A program made the translations under genes and the position numbers. A DNA stretch of 64,000 nucleotides from CAVQFD01 sp963724695 (GTDB taxonomy: Bacteria > Acidobacteriota > Vicinamibacteria > Vicinamibacterales > CAVVIG01): contig CAVRVW010000010.1 of NCBI GenBank assembly GCA_963724695.1, positions 1-64,000 on the forward strand, in the 5' to 3' direction. Under the pieces are notes generated by a model. It ran no database searches. It was given only the letters and a program-made list of their open reading frames with translations, and had not been told where the DNA came from. Positions 37,756-47,213 of this stretch are shown here, one piece after another (within the stretch, counting starts at the first letter, position 1; the number at the start of each line of letters is the position of its first letter).

Positions 37756-37812
37756 CAGGCTCAAGGCTGACGGCTCAGGGCGCCGCCATGAGCCGTGAGC
37801 CCTAAGCCTCGC
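37756..37812. repeat. Inverted repeat of GGCTCAAG-type units between convergent genes
   Basis: Begins directly after the TPR/protease stop: left arm AGGCTCAAGGCTGACGGCTC, right arm GAGCCGTGAGCCCTAAGCCT, which runs across the stop of the thioesterase gene. Same word as 15346-15432. Plausible bidirectional terminator. Confidence 0.8.
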
Positions 37813-38287
37813 GGGCTTGAGCTTTTCGTTTGAGCCGCTCGGCGCGGCGCTGCCGCGCCTGCTCGCAGACCCTGCGCTCCTCATCGGTCTCGACCAGGAG
37901 CGGCGTCACCGGAATGCGCTGATTCTCCCGGTCGACCGCGACGAAGGTCAGGAACGCCTGGCTGGTCAGCAGCCGGGTGCCCGTCAGCGTCTCCTCAGAG
38001 AACACGTCCACCTGGACCTCGAGCGACGTGGTGAACGTGCACGTCACGTGCGCCTTGAGAATGATCAGGTCGCCGACCTTGATCGAGTGCAGGAACTGCA
38101 GGCCGTCCACGGCCGCCGTGACCAGGAGGGTGCGCGTGTGCCTGTGGCACGCGATGGCGCCGGCGATGTCGATGAGGTGCATGACCGTGCCACCGAGGAT
38201 GAACCCGAGTGGATTCGCGTCGTTCGGCAACACGACCTGGACCATCTCTGTCGCGGATTCGCTTGCCCGCTTCGCAGCTGCGCTCAT
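37802..38287 (-). CDS. Acyl-CoA thioesterase, hotdog fold
   Basis: A 161-residue hotdog-fold thioesterase of the YciA/BACH type that cleaves acyl-CoA to free acid and CoA. Visible segments are VQVVLPNDANPLGFILGGTV (with the catalytic Asn/Asp region), MHLIDIAGAIACHRH, and VGDLIILKAHVTCTFTTSLE. ATG 38287 was chosen because the upstream extension shows no conservation. The C-terminus is a basic tail (RAERLKRKAQ). Substrate chain length is unknown. Confidence 0.88.
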   Translation of the reverse strand: MSAAAKRASESATEMVQVVLPNDANPLGFILGGTVMHLIDIAGAIACHRHTRTLLVTAAVDGLQFLHSIKVGDLIILKAHVTCTFTTSLEVQVDVFSEETLTGTRLLTSQAFLTFVAVDRENQRIPVTPLLVETDEERRVCEQARQRRAERLKRKAQAREA

Positions 38288-38310
38288 GCTGTGCGGGAAA
38301 GGTTCAGGGA

Positions 38311-41300
38311 CTAGAAGTCGTACCCAATCCAAATCGCAAACTGCGCGCGGCGGAACTCGCGGCTGCCGCCTGCCTGTGAAAAGAGCGCGTCCTCCCACTC
38401 ACGGTTCATCAGCGTGCGCCACGACCAGTCGAGGTGAATCGGGAAGCCGAGCGCGAACGTCTCGAGGCCCAGCCCGTACGACGCGCGCCCGTCCACGAGG
38501 CGGAACCCCTGGATCAGCTGCGGCTCGCCGTAGACCGGGGTTGGAAGGCCGGTGATCGGATCCAGGATGACATCCCCGAGGATGTTGCGTTCGTAGTCGA
38601 CGATCGACCGGTAGAGCTGCGAGTCGCTCGTCCCGAACTTGAAGCCGCTGTTGTCGAACCATCCCGCGCCGATGTTGGCGTAGAACACGCCGCGGATGCC
38701 GCCGATGACGCCGATCGGCGTGAGCGCGGCCTCGATGATGGGAAAGCGCAGTTCCGCATTGGCGAACCAGGCATTCTGGCCGACAAACTGCAGGTACTCG
38801 TATCCGCGCATTTCGGAGTTGCCGCCGAAGTACATGTAGTTCGGCGACGCGCCCATGCTCTTGTAGCCGCGCGCGCGCATCGCCAGCACGCCGCTCCCGG
38901 CGAGGCGCTGGTAATAGCGCACGTCGCCGTCGAGCGTCTGGTTCGACAACGAGTCGCCGATCGGTGGAGCGTTCTCGTACGCCAGACGCATCGTGCTGCC
39001 GGCCAGGGGGCCGAACTCCCGGAAGACCGTGGTCTCCTGCACGAACGCGACGCTCAACGGCATGATGAAGCCGTTCCGGAACACCTGCTGCGGCTGCACC
39101 GATGCCAGGTAGTCGCCGTACTCGGAGTCGAAGCTCTCGCTCAGCCACATGGCGGCGCCCGAGAACTCGACGCGGCGGAAGCGGTTGAACGGATAGATGG
39201 CAAACGCCGATCCTCCCTGTGTCGACCGCTTCGCAATCGCCTGGTCGCGCCCGATGAGCGGCGCGAGGGACGGATCGTAGAACACGCCTTCCAGGCTTCC
39301 GTAGAAGAACTCGGTTTGCGAGAAGCCCTGCAGCGCGAATTGGAACCGCCGCGCGACGTTGATCATCGACAGCGAGAAGGTCCGGTACTGCGCGATGGAC
39401 GAGGCGAAGAAGTTGACCTGGCGGTCGCCCAGCACGTCGCCGAACGAGATCTCGGGTTCCGCCGAAGACGTCGCCGCTGCTCGAGACGCCGAGCGCCACA
39501 GGCGGCCGCCCCTCGAGGAACATCTTCTCCCAGGCGCCCTTCTTGCGGTTGTTGGACGTCACCAGCGTGTGCGACAAGGGCGCCTGGAAATCGATGATGG
39601 GCCCCGGGGCGCCGAAGTCCGAGGAGGCCGCCGTGTGGAGCGGCTCATGGGGCTCGATCGTGTGGATCGCGTAGTCCCCCTTGTAGTAGGTGACGAAGGC
39701 GATGCGGTACGTCGAACCCGCGCGGAGCACGACCGCAGAGAGGTTGCCGCCGAGCGCGTCGGTGAACTGCTTGAGCTCGCCGTTGGCCAGGTCGAGCGTC
39801 CACAGGTTGTAGACGTTGCCGTTGCGCGCCACCTCGGGCTCGACCGGGAGCGCCGGATCGGTCGCCGTCGACGAGAACACGATCGTCTGCGCGTCGACGA
39901 ACTGGGCCGAGCCGTCGTCGTGCGTCCCGAAGGTGATTTGCGTCTTCTGCTTCGTGGCGACGTCGAATCGGAAGAGCTTCATGTTGCCGCTGATGCGCGC
40001 GACGTAGATGATGCTCCGGCCGTCAGGCGCATACGTCGGCCCGTAGTCGTTGAACGCGTCGACGGTGAGATTGACGACCTCCTTGGTTTCGAGGTCGACC
40101 GTGAAGATGTCCCCGACGCCCCCGCGGAGCGCTGAGAACGCCACCATCCGGCCGTCCGGCGAGAAGCTCGGCGACTCGGGCTCGTCGACCGAGTCCATGG
40201 CCACACGGGTCTCGACGGCGCCGGTCGTCACGTTCTGCACGATGAGCGTGCGCTCCTTCTCGGTGCGCACGAAGTAGGCCAGGCGGTCGCCCTTCGACGC
40301 CCACGACATCCAGTGCATCGTGTTGAAGCGCTCACCGAGCTGCACGATGTTGTTGAAGCCCATGTCCTTGTTGAAGCCCTCGGTCAGATTCCGGACGATG
40401 GAGCCGTCCTTGGACGAGGCGAGGACGATGTCGATCTCCCGGTCCTTCCGGTTGAGGGTGACAATCGCGAGGAGATCCCCGGACGGCGAGGGCGCGATCG
40501 ACAGCGCCTGTGTGTACCGGGTGCGTTCGGCATTCGGCGAGAGATCGGCGCCGTAGTCGGCCGGCCGTTCCTTGTCGCGGAAGGGCTTGAAGCGCTCTTT
40601 CAGGTAGCGGTCGAACTCCTGATCGAAGGCGTCGGGCGACAGCTGGAAGGCCTCCTCGTAGGCGTCTTCGCCGCCGCCGATGATGCTCTTTCGAAGGGCG
40701 AACATGAAGTTGCGGATGCCTTCCTTGCCCCACCGCGCCTCGATGAACTCGAAGACGGCGTGGCCAAGGTTGTAGATGAGGCGCGGGTTGCCGGAGTCGC
40801 CGTACCCTTCGAGCCGGCTCATTTTCGGCACGACGTCGGCGACCGCGGCGTCGCGGACGGTCATCAGGTCGATCGGCGTCCACGGCCCGCGCTCGTAGTC
40901 GGCCTGGCCCTCGTTGACCCAGAGCGGCACGCTCTGGCGGATGAGCCCCGTGGGAATGATGTCGAACTGGAACTGGTGCGTGAGCTCGTGCACGATGAGG
41001 CCGTACAGCCGGTCCGGCGGATCGTCGATCGGGAGCAGCATGCGGTCGCGGAACGGCTCGGCGAACGCCCCCACGCCTTCCTGCGCGGCGCCCGGAATCA
41101 CGTTCTGCTGCTCGAACTCGCTGTGTGTCTTGAACAGGATGAGCGACACCTTGTTCGGCAGGTCGTGCTTGAGATTTGAGCTGACCTGCTGGTAGGCCCC
41201 TTCGGCATAGCCCGCGATGCGCTCGAGGTGCTGCTCGATCTCCGTGTAGTAGTAGATCTCGAAGTGGTCGGTCTCGTAGATGGACCACTCGAAGTCGTCG

Positions 41301-41452
41301 TAGTGGATGTTGTTCTTGTTGAAGTACGGGTAGAACGGCGTGCCCTGCGCCGCGGCACTGCCCGCCAGGGTCGTGGTGACGAGCACGAGGGCCAGCACCG
41401 CGGCCGCCGGGCCACGGCAGGAAAGGCCTCGCAGGAGGACGTGCAAACGCAT
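38311..41452 (-). CDS. Peptidase-propeller-outer membrane barrel fusion protein (one frameshift)
   Basis: A giant exported protein of about 1,047 codons. After signal VLALVLVTTTLAGSAAAQ come a peptidase MA-like domain with HELTHQF zinc motif and NEGQADY third-ligand region (about 120-260), a six-bladed TolB/PD40 propeller (about 300-660: SFSPDGRMVAFS, TYAPDGRSIIYV), and a C-terminal Omp85/surface-antigen-like barrel ending FAIWIGYDF. One extra base near 39464 breaks the frame between propeller and barrel, and both sides continue well. Similar fusions occur in Acidobacteriota, to my knowledge without function. An alternative is two genes read through a true frameshift. Confidence 0.82.
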
Positions 41453-41719
41453 GGCAGGCACCTCAGGAATCGTGGCGATCTTACTGTGACGCTGGCGGCC
41501 CTGCAAACGGCGGACCTTCATTACTTATATGCGATCTCTCGAGTTCCGGGCCCAAATCGCGGGGGCGTCCCGCGCGCCGCTCCTGGCCGTGTCCTCGGCC
41601 CAGGTCAGCGCTGACCCACCCGGGCGACGGGACTACACTGTCGACAGGGGGTCGTGGCCCTTCTTGAGGAATAAGGCCGGGCGCCTTGGGGTTTACGCTC
41701 CACGGCGCCACTGACGCGC

Positions 41720-42280
41720 ATGCCAGGAGCCAGGGAGTCTGTAGACACCGCAGAGGGGCCGAGCTTCGAGGCCGAGGCTCTCGCGTCGATTGACGCCCTG
41801 TACCGCACTGCGCTGCGGCTCACCCGCCGGCCGGCCGACGCCGAGGACCTCGTGCAGGACACGTACTTACGCGCGTTTCGCGCCGCTGAACGCTTCGAGC
41901 CGGGCACCAACCTGCGGGCCTGGCTGTTCACCATCCTCCACAACGCGGCGAAGAACCGCCTGCGCGACCGCGCGCGCGACACCGTGATGATCGACAGCGA
42001 GGCAGTCGAGCGTGCGGCTGACGGAATCGACACCCGCGACGTCGAGACCCCGGAAACCCGCTTGATGAGGGCGTCGCTGACGCCCGAGGTGCAGGCGGCC
42101 GTCGACGGCCTGCCGGACGCGTTTCGGGAAGCCGTGTGGCTCAGGGACGTCGAAGAGTTCTCGTACGCCGAGATCGCCCGTATCCTCGCCGTGCCCGTCG
42201 GAACCGTGATGTCGCGCATTTCGCGCGGCCGTCGCCTGTTGTTCGAGCGACTTCAACACCTGAAGCCAGCCAATGTCTGA
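41720..42280 (+). CDS. ECF-type RNA polymerase sigma factor
   Basis: A 186-residue sigma70 with only regions 2 and 4. Region 2: ALRLTRRPADAEDLVQDTYL, then FRAAERFEPGTNLRAWLFTI. Region 4: LPDAFREAVWLRDVEEFSYA, then EIARILAVPVGTVMSRISRG, ending in the HTH. It directs polymerase to stress or envelope genes when its anti-sigma releases it. The stop overlaps the anti-sigma start by 8 nt. I could not identify its promoter. Confidence 0.93.
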   Translation: MPGARESVDTAEGPSFEAEALASIDALYRTALRLTRRPADAEDLVQDTYLRAFRAAERFEPGTNLRAWLFTILHNAAKNRLRDRARDTVMIDSEAVERAADGIDTRDVETPETRLMRASLTPEVQAAVDGLPDAFREAVWLRDVEEFSYAEIARILAVPVGTVMSRISRGRRLLFERLQHLKPANV

Positions 42281-43112
42281 TTGCGCCACCCCGGATTGTC
42301 AGTCCATCGACCCGCTGGTCACCCCCTATGTCGACGGCGAGCTGCCCGATGCCGATCGGCTGCGGCTCGACGCGCACGTGCAGCGTTGCGCCCCGTGCCG
42401 CGAGCGGCTGGACGCCGAGCGGTCGGTGCGAGAGGTCCTGCGCCACGAGCACGCCGCGCTCTGCCGCGAGCACGCGCCGCTCGCGCTCGTCGCGCGATGC
42501 CGCGAAGGCTTGCGCCCCGCGTCTGCGGCGCCCGCACCGCCCGAGCGCGCGGCCGGCGGCGTGTTCGCGGCGTTCCGCCGCAGGCGTCTTGCGCCGCTCG
42601 CGCTGGCCGCGACGGTCGTCATTGCCGCGGGCGCCGCAGTCATCTATTCCGCGACGGGCTCGTCCGTGCGCCTGCTCGCCGCCGAACTGACCGCCGATCA
42701 CGTCAAGTGCGCGCTGATGAACCGTGTGCTCGGGACCGGCCATCAGGAGGACGGCGTCCCCGTCGGGTCGAATGCCGAGGAGGTCGAGCGCTGGCTGGTC
42801 TCCACCTTCGCCTGGGAGGCCCGGCTTCCCGAGGCGCCGGCGCAGGCCGGCCTCGAGCTCGTCGGATCGAGACAATGCCTGTTCGGCCAAGGCACCGTCG
42901 CGCACATCATGTATCGCGACATCCGCCATCAGGGCGAGATGGTCTCGGTCTTCATGATTCCCGGCCAGACACGCACGGATGCCCTCGTTGCCGCACTCGG
43001 CCACGAGGCGTCGGTCTGGTCCGATGGGAAGAGAACCTTCGTGCTGGTGGCCCGTGAACCGCGCGAAGATGTCCAGCGCCTCGCGGCCTTCGTGACCGGG
43101 TCGATGCACTGA
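42273..43112 (+). CDS. Zinc-binding anti-sigma factor, membrane anchored
   Basis: A 279-residue partner of the ECF factor. The N-terminal ZAS domain has the HX3CX2C zinc site (H35, C39, C42 in DAHVQRCAPC) and an upstream Cys pair (SDCATPDC). A transmembrane helix (about 107-128, LAPLALAATVVIAAGAAVIY) separates it from a periplasmic region with further Cys (VKCALMN, SRQCLFG). Cysteine oxidation or zinc loss could release the sigma factor. Overlapping the sigma gene by 8 nt, it is co-translated with it. The neighbouring TlpA-like thioredoxin suggests thiol-redox control. Confidence 0.87.
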   Translation: MSDCATPDCQSIDPLVTPYVDGELPDADRLRLDAHVQRCAPCRERLDAERSVREVLRHEHAALCREHAPLALVARCREGLRPASAAPAPPERAAGGVFAAFRRRRLAPLALAATVVIAAGAAVIYSATGSSVRLLAAELTADHVKCALMNRVLGTGHQEDGVPVGSNAEEVERWLVSTFAWEARLPEAPAQAGLELVGSRQCLFGQGTVAHIMYRDIRHQGEMVSVFMIPGQTRTDALVAALGHEASVWSDGKRTFVLVAREPREDVQRLAAFVTGSMH

Positions 43113-43123
43113 GCTATCGTTAC

Positions 43124-43151
43124 GGGAACAGGGAACAGGGAACAGGGATCG
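43124..43151. repeat. Heptamer array GGGAACA x3 plus GGGATCG
   Basis: Four 7-nt units in the 47-nt gap between the anti-sigma stop and the GTG of the thioredoxin gene. Same word as 3934-3989. It has no inverted arm here, and its G-run lies where the ribosome site of the next gene would be. Confidence 0.8.
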
Positions 43152-43159
43152 GGGGGACT

Positions 43160-43720
43160 GTGAGCCAGCGTATTCGATGGGTCGTGGCCGGTGTCGGCGC
43201 TCTGGCGCTCGCCTGGACCGTGGTGACGATGGAATTGCCGTGGGTCGGTGCGGGTGAAGAGGCCGGGTTCCAGCCGCCGGCCGGCGCTGCGTGCGCTGCT
43301 GACGCGAAGCCCGCCGACTTCAGCTTTACGCTGAAGGACGCCAACGATCGACCGGTCAAACTCGCGGACTACAAGGGCAAGGTCATCCTGCTCGACTTCT
43401 GGGCGACGTGGTGCGGACCGTGCAAGGTCGAGATCCCCTGGTTCATCGAGTTCCAGCAGAAGTACGGGGCGCGGGGCTTTCAGGTGCTCGGCGTGTCGGT
43501 CGACGACACTCCCGACAAGCTGAAGCCGTACGTGGCCGACATGAAGATGAACTACCCAGTGCTCCAGGCGCTGAGCGACGAGAAGATTCTCGACGCTTAT
43601 GGGCCCATGCTGGGCATTCCCGTTTCGGTGGTAATCGGTCGTGACGGCCGGATCTGTTCGAAACATACGGGGTTGGCGGCGAAAGATGCCCTCGAGAACG
43701 AGATCAAGGGACTCTTGTGA
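43160..43720 (+). CDS. TlpA-like exported thioredoxin-fold protein
   Basis: A 186-residue membrane-anchored thiol-disulfide protein. A signal anchor (WVVAGVGALALAWTVVTMEL) is followed by a thioredoxin/AhpC-TSA fold with WCGPC (C85, C88), FWATWCGPCKVEIPWFIEF, and cis-Pro region GIPVSVVIGRDG. It likely reduces disulfides in the periplasm, for example during cytochrome c maturation. It starts at GTG 43160, next to the anti-sigma gene, and may share that regulon. A hypothetical gene follows 24 nt later. Confidence 0.9.
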   Translation: MSQRIRWVVAGVGALALAWTVVTMELPWVGAGEEAGFQPPAGAACAADAKPADFSFTLKDANDRPVKLADYKGKVILLDFWATWCGPCKVEIPWFIEFQQKYGARGFQVLGVSVDDTPDKLKPYVADMKMNYPVLQALSDEKILDAYGPMLGIPVSVVIGRDGRICSKHTGLAAKDALENEIKGLL

Positions 43721-43732
43721 GCGCGAGTGGGA

Positions 43733-43738
43733 TATGAT
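43733..43738 (+). promoter_or_regulatory. -10 box TATGAT for a likely leaderless small gene
   Basis: TATGAT ends 6 nt before ATG 43745, the spacing of leaderless transcripts. No clear Shine-Dalgarno is seen before this ATG. Confidence 0.4.
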
Positions 43739-43744
43739 CGCGTC

Positions 43745-43969
43745 ATGCTGAAGGGATTCACACACGCCCGCCTCGCCTGTGGCTGCCGCATCACGTTCCG
43801 CGAGGGCGTCGAGGGCAGTCCCGTTACGGTGGTGGTCGATTCGAAGTCCCCGGCCTGCACGATGCCGCTGCACGTTCGCGATCTGCCCGTCTACGACTAT
43901 CGCGAGGCGCTCCGCCCGTCCACACGGCTCGGTCCGGCGGAAGAAGAAGAGTTCGAAGAAGAGGGTTAG
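43745..43969 (+). CDS. Small hypothetical protein with three cysteines
   Basis: A 74-residue protein (an upstream ATG at 43727 gives 80) beginning MLKGFTHARLACGCRITFRE and ending in an acidic tail (AEEEEFEEEG). The CGC and later CTM cysteine might bind metal. I do not recognise a family. It follows the thioredoxin gene, and a consistent codon bias supports it being real. The 122 nt to the next operon hold no clear gene. Confidence 0.6.
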   Translation: MLKGFTHARLACGCRITFREGVEGSPVTVVVDSKSPACTMPLHVRDLPVYDYREALRPSTRLGPAEEEEFEEEG

Positions 43970-44091
43970 CCTTCGCCGGGGTCGCCCTGCTGTCCGCCCG
44001 GTTGCCGCCGCCACTGGCCGATTGCGCCGGCCGGTTCCTCCGGGCCGGTTCTAAGATCACCACTCCATGAACGAACGGCTTCAGACAATCC

Positions 44092-45345
44092 ATGCCTGAG
44101 CTGAAGGACGATCTTTCCGCCCTGCGGATCGAACGCGAGCCTGAACGCCACCGCCGCGGACGCTGGATCATCTGGGTCGGCCTGCTCGTCGTGCTCGGGG
44201 CGGCCGGCGCCGCCGCCGCGCGGTGGGTCATGCGCGAACGGCCGATCGAGGTCGAAGTCGCCGCCGTGTCCGAGCGGGCGGCCGGCACGCAAGCCGTCGT
44301 GCTGAACGCGTCCGGCTACGTCACGGCGCGTCGTCGCGCGACGGTCTCGTCCAAGATCACCGGCAAAGTCGTCGAGGTCAACGTCGAAGAAGGCATGGCG
44401 GTCAAGGAAGGGCAGGTGCTCGCCCGGCTGGACGACGCCACGTTCCGTGCGTCGTTGTCACTCGCGGAAGCCCAGGCCGAGGCGGCCCGCCGCAACGTGC
44501 GCGAGAGCGAGGTGCGATTGGCCGAGGCGAAGCTCGCGCTCGGCCGCGTCATGCAGCTCGTCAAGGATCAACTGATCACCGCGTCCGAAGTCGATAAGTC
44601 CCAGGCCGAAGTCGATTCCCTCGAAGCGCGGATCGCCGCGTCGCGCGAGCAGGTGCGCGTCGTCGAGAGCCAGATCGCGCTGGAACAAACGAACCTCGAT
44701 AACACCGTGATCCGCGCCCCCTTCAGCGGCGTGGCCATTTCAAAGGATGCACAGCCGGGCGAGATGGTCTCGCCGGTGTCAGCGGGCGGCGGCTTTACCA
44801 GGACGGGCATCTGCACCATCGTCGACATGCGATCGCTCGAGATCGAGGTCGACGTGAACGAAAGCTACATCAACCGCGTCCAACCTGACCAGAGCGTGAC
44901 AGCGATCCTGAATGCGTACCCGGAATGGGAGATCCCCGCGCGCGTGATCACCACGGTGCCAGCCGCTGACCGGCAGAAGGCCACCGTGCTGGTGCGCATC
45001 GGTTTCAAGGCGCTGGATCCACGGATTCTGCCGGACATGGGCGTGAAGGTCACCTTCTTGCGCGACACCGAAGAGGGCGGCAACGGCTCGGCCAGGCGCG
45101 ACGGCGCGCCCATGCCTGCCGCACAACCTGTCACGCTGGTGCCAAAGGCCGCCATCAGGGTGGAAGGCGATCAGACCTATGCCTTCGTCGTGTCCGGCGG
45201 CATCGTCGACCGCCGCGCGGTGAAGACCGGCGGCGCCGACGGCGATCGCGTCGAAGTCGTGGCCGGGCTCCGCGCGGGCGATCGCGTCGTCGTTTCACCG
45301 CCGCCCACGCTCGTTGCCGGTGCGATGGTCACGGAAAAACAATAG
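44092..45345 (+). CDS. Periplasmic adaptor of a MacAB-type ABC exporter
   Basis: A 417-residue membrane-fusion protein. One N-terminal helix (GRWIIWVGLLVVLGAAGAAA) is followed by a biotinyl-lipoyl-like hairpin (VEVNVEEGMAVKEGQVLARL), a coiled-coil hairpin (about 105-190), and beta-barrel and C-terminal domains (NTVIRAPFSGVAISKDA, AVKTGGADGDRVEVVAGLRA). It links the inner-membrane exporter genes downstream with an outer-membrane channel, which is not seen here. It heads a four-gene operon. Confidence 0.9.
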   Translation: MPELKDDLSALRIEREPERHRRGRWIIWVGLLVVLGAAGAAAARWVMRERPIEVEVAAVSERAAGTQAVVLNASGYVTARRRATVSSKITGKVVEVNVEEGMAVKEGQVLARLDDATFRASLSLAEAQAEAARRNVRESEVRLAEAKLALGRVMQLVKDQLITASEVDKSQAEVDSLEARIAASREQVRVVESQIALEQTNLDNTVIRAPFSGVAISKDAQPGEMVSPVSAGGGFTRTGICTIVDMRSLEIEVDVNESYINRVQPDQSVTAILNAYPEWEIPARVITTVPAADRQKATVLVRIGFKALDPRILPDMGVKVTFLRDTEEGGNGSARRDGAPMPAAQPVTLVPKAAIRVEGDQTYAFVVSGGIVDRRAVKTGGADGDRVEVVAGLRAGDRVVVSPPPTLVAGAMVTEKQ

Positions 45346-45363
45346 CGTTCAACAAGGCTCCCT

Positions 45364-46053
45364 ATGACCGATCCTCTTGTGCGCGTCCGCAACGTTCAGA
45401 AGCACTACACACGAGGGAACGAGCGCATCGAAGTGCTGAAGGGCGTCAACCTGGAGATCCCGAAGGGCGATTTTCTCGCGCTCATGGGGCCGTCGGGCTC
45501 GGGAAAGACGACGCTGCTGAACCTGATTGGCGGCCTCGACGCGCCGAGCGGCGGCGAAGTCGATGTGGCCGGTGTCCAGGTGGGGTCGCTCAGCGGCAGC
45601 CAGCTGTCGCGATGGCGCGCGCAGCATATCGGCTTCGTGTTCCAGCTGTACAACCTGCTGCCCGTGCTGACGGCGGAACGCAACGTGGAGCTGCCGCTGC
45701 TGCTGACGAAGCTGTCCAAGTCCGAACGCCGGAAGCGCGCGGCCATCGCGCTCAAGGTTGTCGGCCTGGCTGACCGCGCCAGCCACTACCCGCGCCAGCT
45801 ATCGGGCGGCCAGGAACAGCGGGTGGGCATCGCTCGCGCGATCGTCACTGACCCGACACTCCTGCTGTGCGACGAGCCGACGGGCGACCTGGATCGGAAG
45901 GCCGGCGACGAGATCCTCGACCTGCTGCAGGCGCTCAACCGCGATCACGGCAAGACGATCGTCATGGTCACGCACGACCCGCACGCGGCGGAACGCGCCA
46001 AGCGCACGATCCACCTGGACAAGGGCGTGCTCGCAGGGATGGTGGCCGCATGA
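45364..46053 (+). CDS. ABC transporter ATPase of the MacB/LolD class
   Basis: A 229-residue nucleotide-binding subunit with Walker A GPSGSGKTT, signature LSGGQEQRVGIARA, and Walker B LLCDEPTGDLD. It matches the ATPases that drive MacB/LolD-type mechanotransmission. It begins 18 nt after the adaptor and overlaps the first permease by ATGA, so it is coupled to it. Confidence 0.95.
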   Translation: MTDPLVRVRNVQKHYTRGNERIEVLKGVNLEIPKGDFLALMGPSGSGKTTLLNLIGGLDAPSGGEVDVAGVQVGSLSGSQLSRWRAQHIGFVFQLYNLLPVLTAERNVELPLLLTKLSKSERRKRAAIALKVVGLADRASHYPRQLSGGQEQRVGIARAIVTDPTLLLCDEPTGDLDRKAGDEILDLLQALNRDHGKTIVMVTHDPHAAERAKRTIHLDKGVLAGMVAA

Positions 46054-47198
46054 AGTTCCTACCCCTCATCTGGAAGAACGTGTGGCGCCGGAAATTCCGC
46101 ACGGCGTTCACGCTGGCGTCGATCTTCATCGCCTTCCTGTTGTTCGGAATATTGATGACGATTCGCACCGCGTTCAGTTTCGGCGTGGAGATCGCGGGGC
46201 TTGACCGGCTCATCCTGATCCACAAGGTCAGCCTGATCATGCCGCTGCCGCGCGCCTACCAGGCCCAGCTGCAGCAGGTCCCCGGCGTCAACCTTGTCAC
46301 GCACCAGTCGTGGTTCGGCGGGATCTACCAGGATCCGCAGAACTTCTTCGCGAACATCGCCGTGGAGCCGGAGCCGTTCCTCCAGATCTATCCGGAGTTC
46401 GTCGTGCCGCCAGATCAGGTCAAGGCCTGGTTGGCGGATCGCCAGGGCGCCATTGTCGGGAAGGATCTCGCCGAGCGATTCGGGTGGAAGGTCGGCGATC
46501 GCGTGCCGCTGACGGGCACGATCTATCAACCGAAGCAGGGGCAGTCCTGGGAGTTCAACGTCTCCGGCATCTACGACGGCGGCGATGGCGTGGACAAGAC
46601 GCAGTTCTTCTTCCGCTACGACTACCTGTCCGAGAACAGCCAGTTCGGCGACGGACAGGTCGGCTGGTACGTGGTCAAGATCGCGGATCCATCCCGCTCG
46701 GTGGAGCTCAGCCGCACGTTCGACAGCATGTTCGCCAATTCCTCCGCCGAAACGAAGACGACGACGGAGAAGGGCTTCGTCGAGGGCTTCGCCAGCCAGA
46801 TCGGCGACATCGGCGCGATCATGATCGCGATCTCGTCGACGGTGCTCTTTATGTTCGGGCTCGTGGCCGCGAGCACCATGGCGCAGTCGGTCCGTGAGCG
46901 CACGAGCGAGCTTGCCGTGCTCAAGACCCTGGGCTTCTCGGGCGGCGCGATCCTCGCGCTGGTCTTCGCCGAGTCGCTGTTCATCGCGGTCGTCGGCGGC
47001 GGCCTGGGCCTGGCGATCGCGTGGCTGTTCGTGCAGGGCGGCGATCCGACAAACGGCATGCTGCCAATTTTCGTGCTCCCGACGCGCGACGTCCTGCTCG
47101 GCGTGGCATTGATGATTACGATGGGCGTGCTCGCGGGCGTGATGCCGGCGGTCGGGGCCATGCGCCTCCGCATCACGGACGCGCTGCGGCGCAATTAG
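46050..47198 (+). CDS. ABC transporter permease, FtsX/MacB type (first)
   Basis: A 382-residue permease with the MacB layout: a cytoplasmic start and first helix (FRTAFTLASIFIAFLLFGIL), a large periplasmic domain (about 60-255, GIYQDPQNFFANIAVEPEPF), and three C-terminal helices with SVRERTSELAVLKTLGFSGG, the FtsX motif. Translation is coupled to the ATPase by ATGA. Substrate is unknown. Confidence 0.9.
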   Translation: MKFLPLIWKNVWRRKFRTAFTLASIFIAFLLFGILMTIRTAFSFGVEIAGLDRLILIHKVSLIMPLPRAYQAQLQQVPGVNLVTHQSWFGGIYQDPQNFFANIAVEPEPFLQIYPEFVVPPDQVKAWLADRQGAIVGKDLAERFGWKVGDRVPLTGTIYQPKQGQSWEFNVSGIYDGGDGVDKTQFFFRYDYLSENSQFGDGQVGWYVVKIADPSRSVELSRTFDSMFANSSAETKTTTEKGFVEGFASQIGDIGAIMIAISSTVLFMFGLVAASTMAQSVRERTSELAVLKTLGFSGGAILALVFAESLFIAVVGGGLGLAIAWLFVQGGDPTNGMLPIFVLPTRDVLLGVALMITMGVLAGVMPAVGAMRLRITDALRRN

Positions 47199-47213
47199 AA
47201 AGGTTGCGATCCC

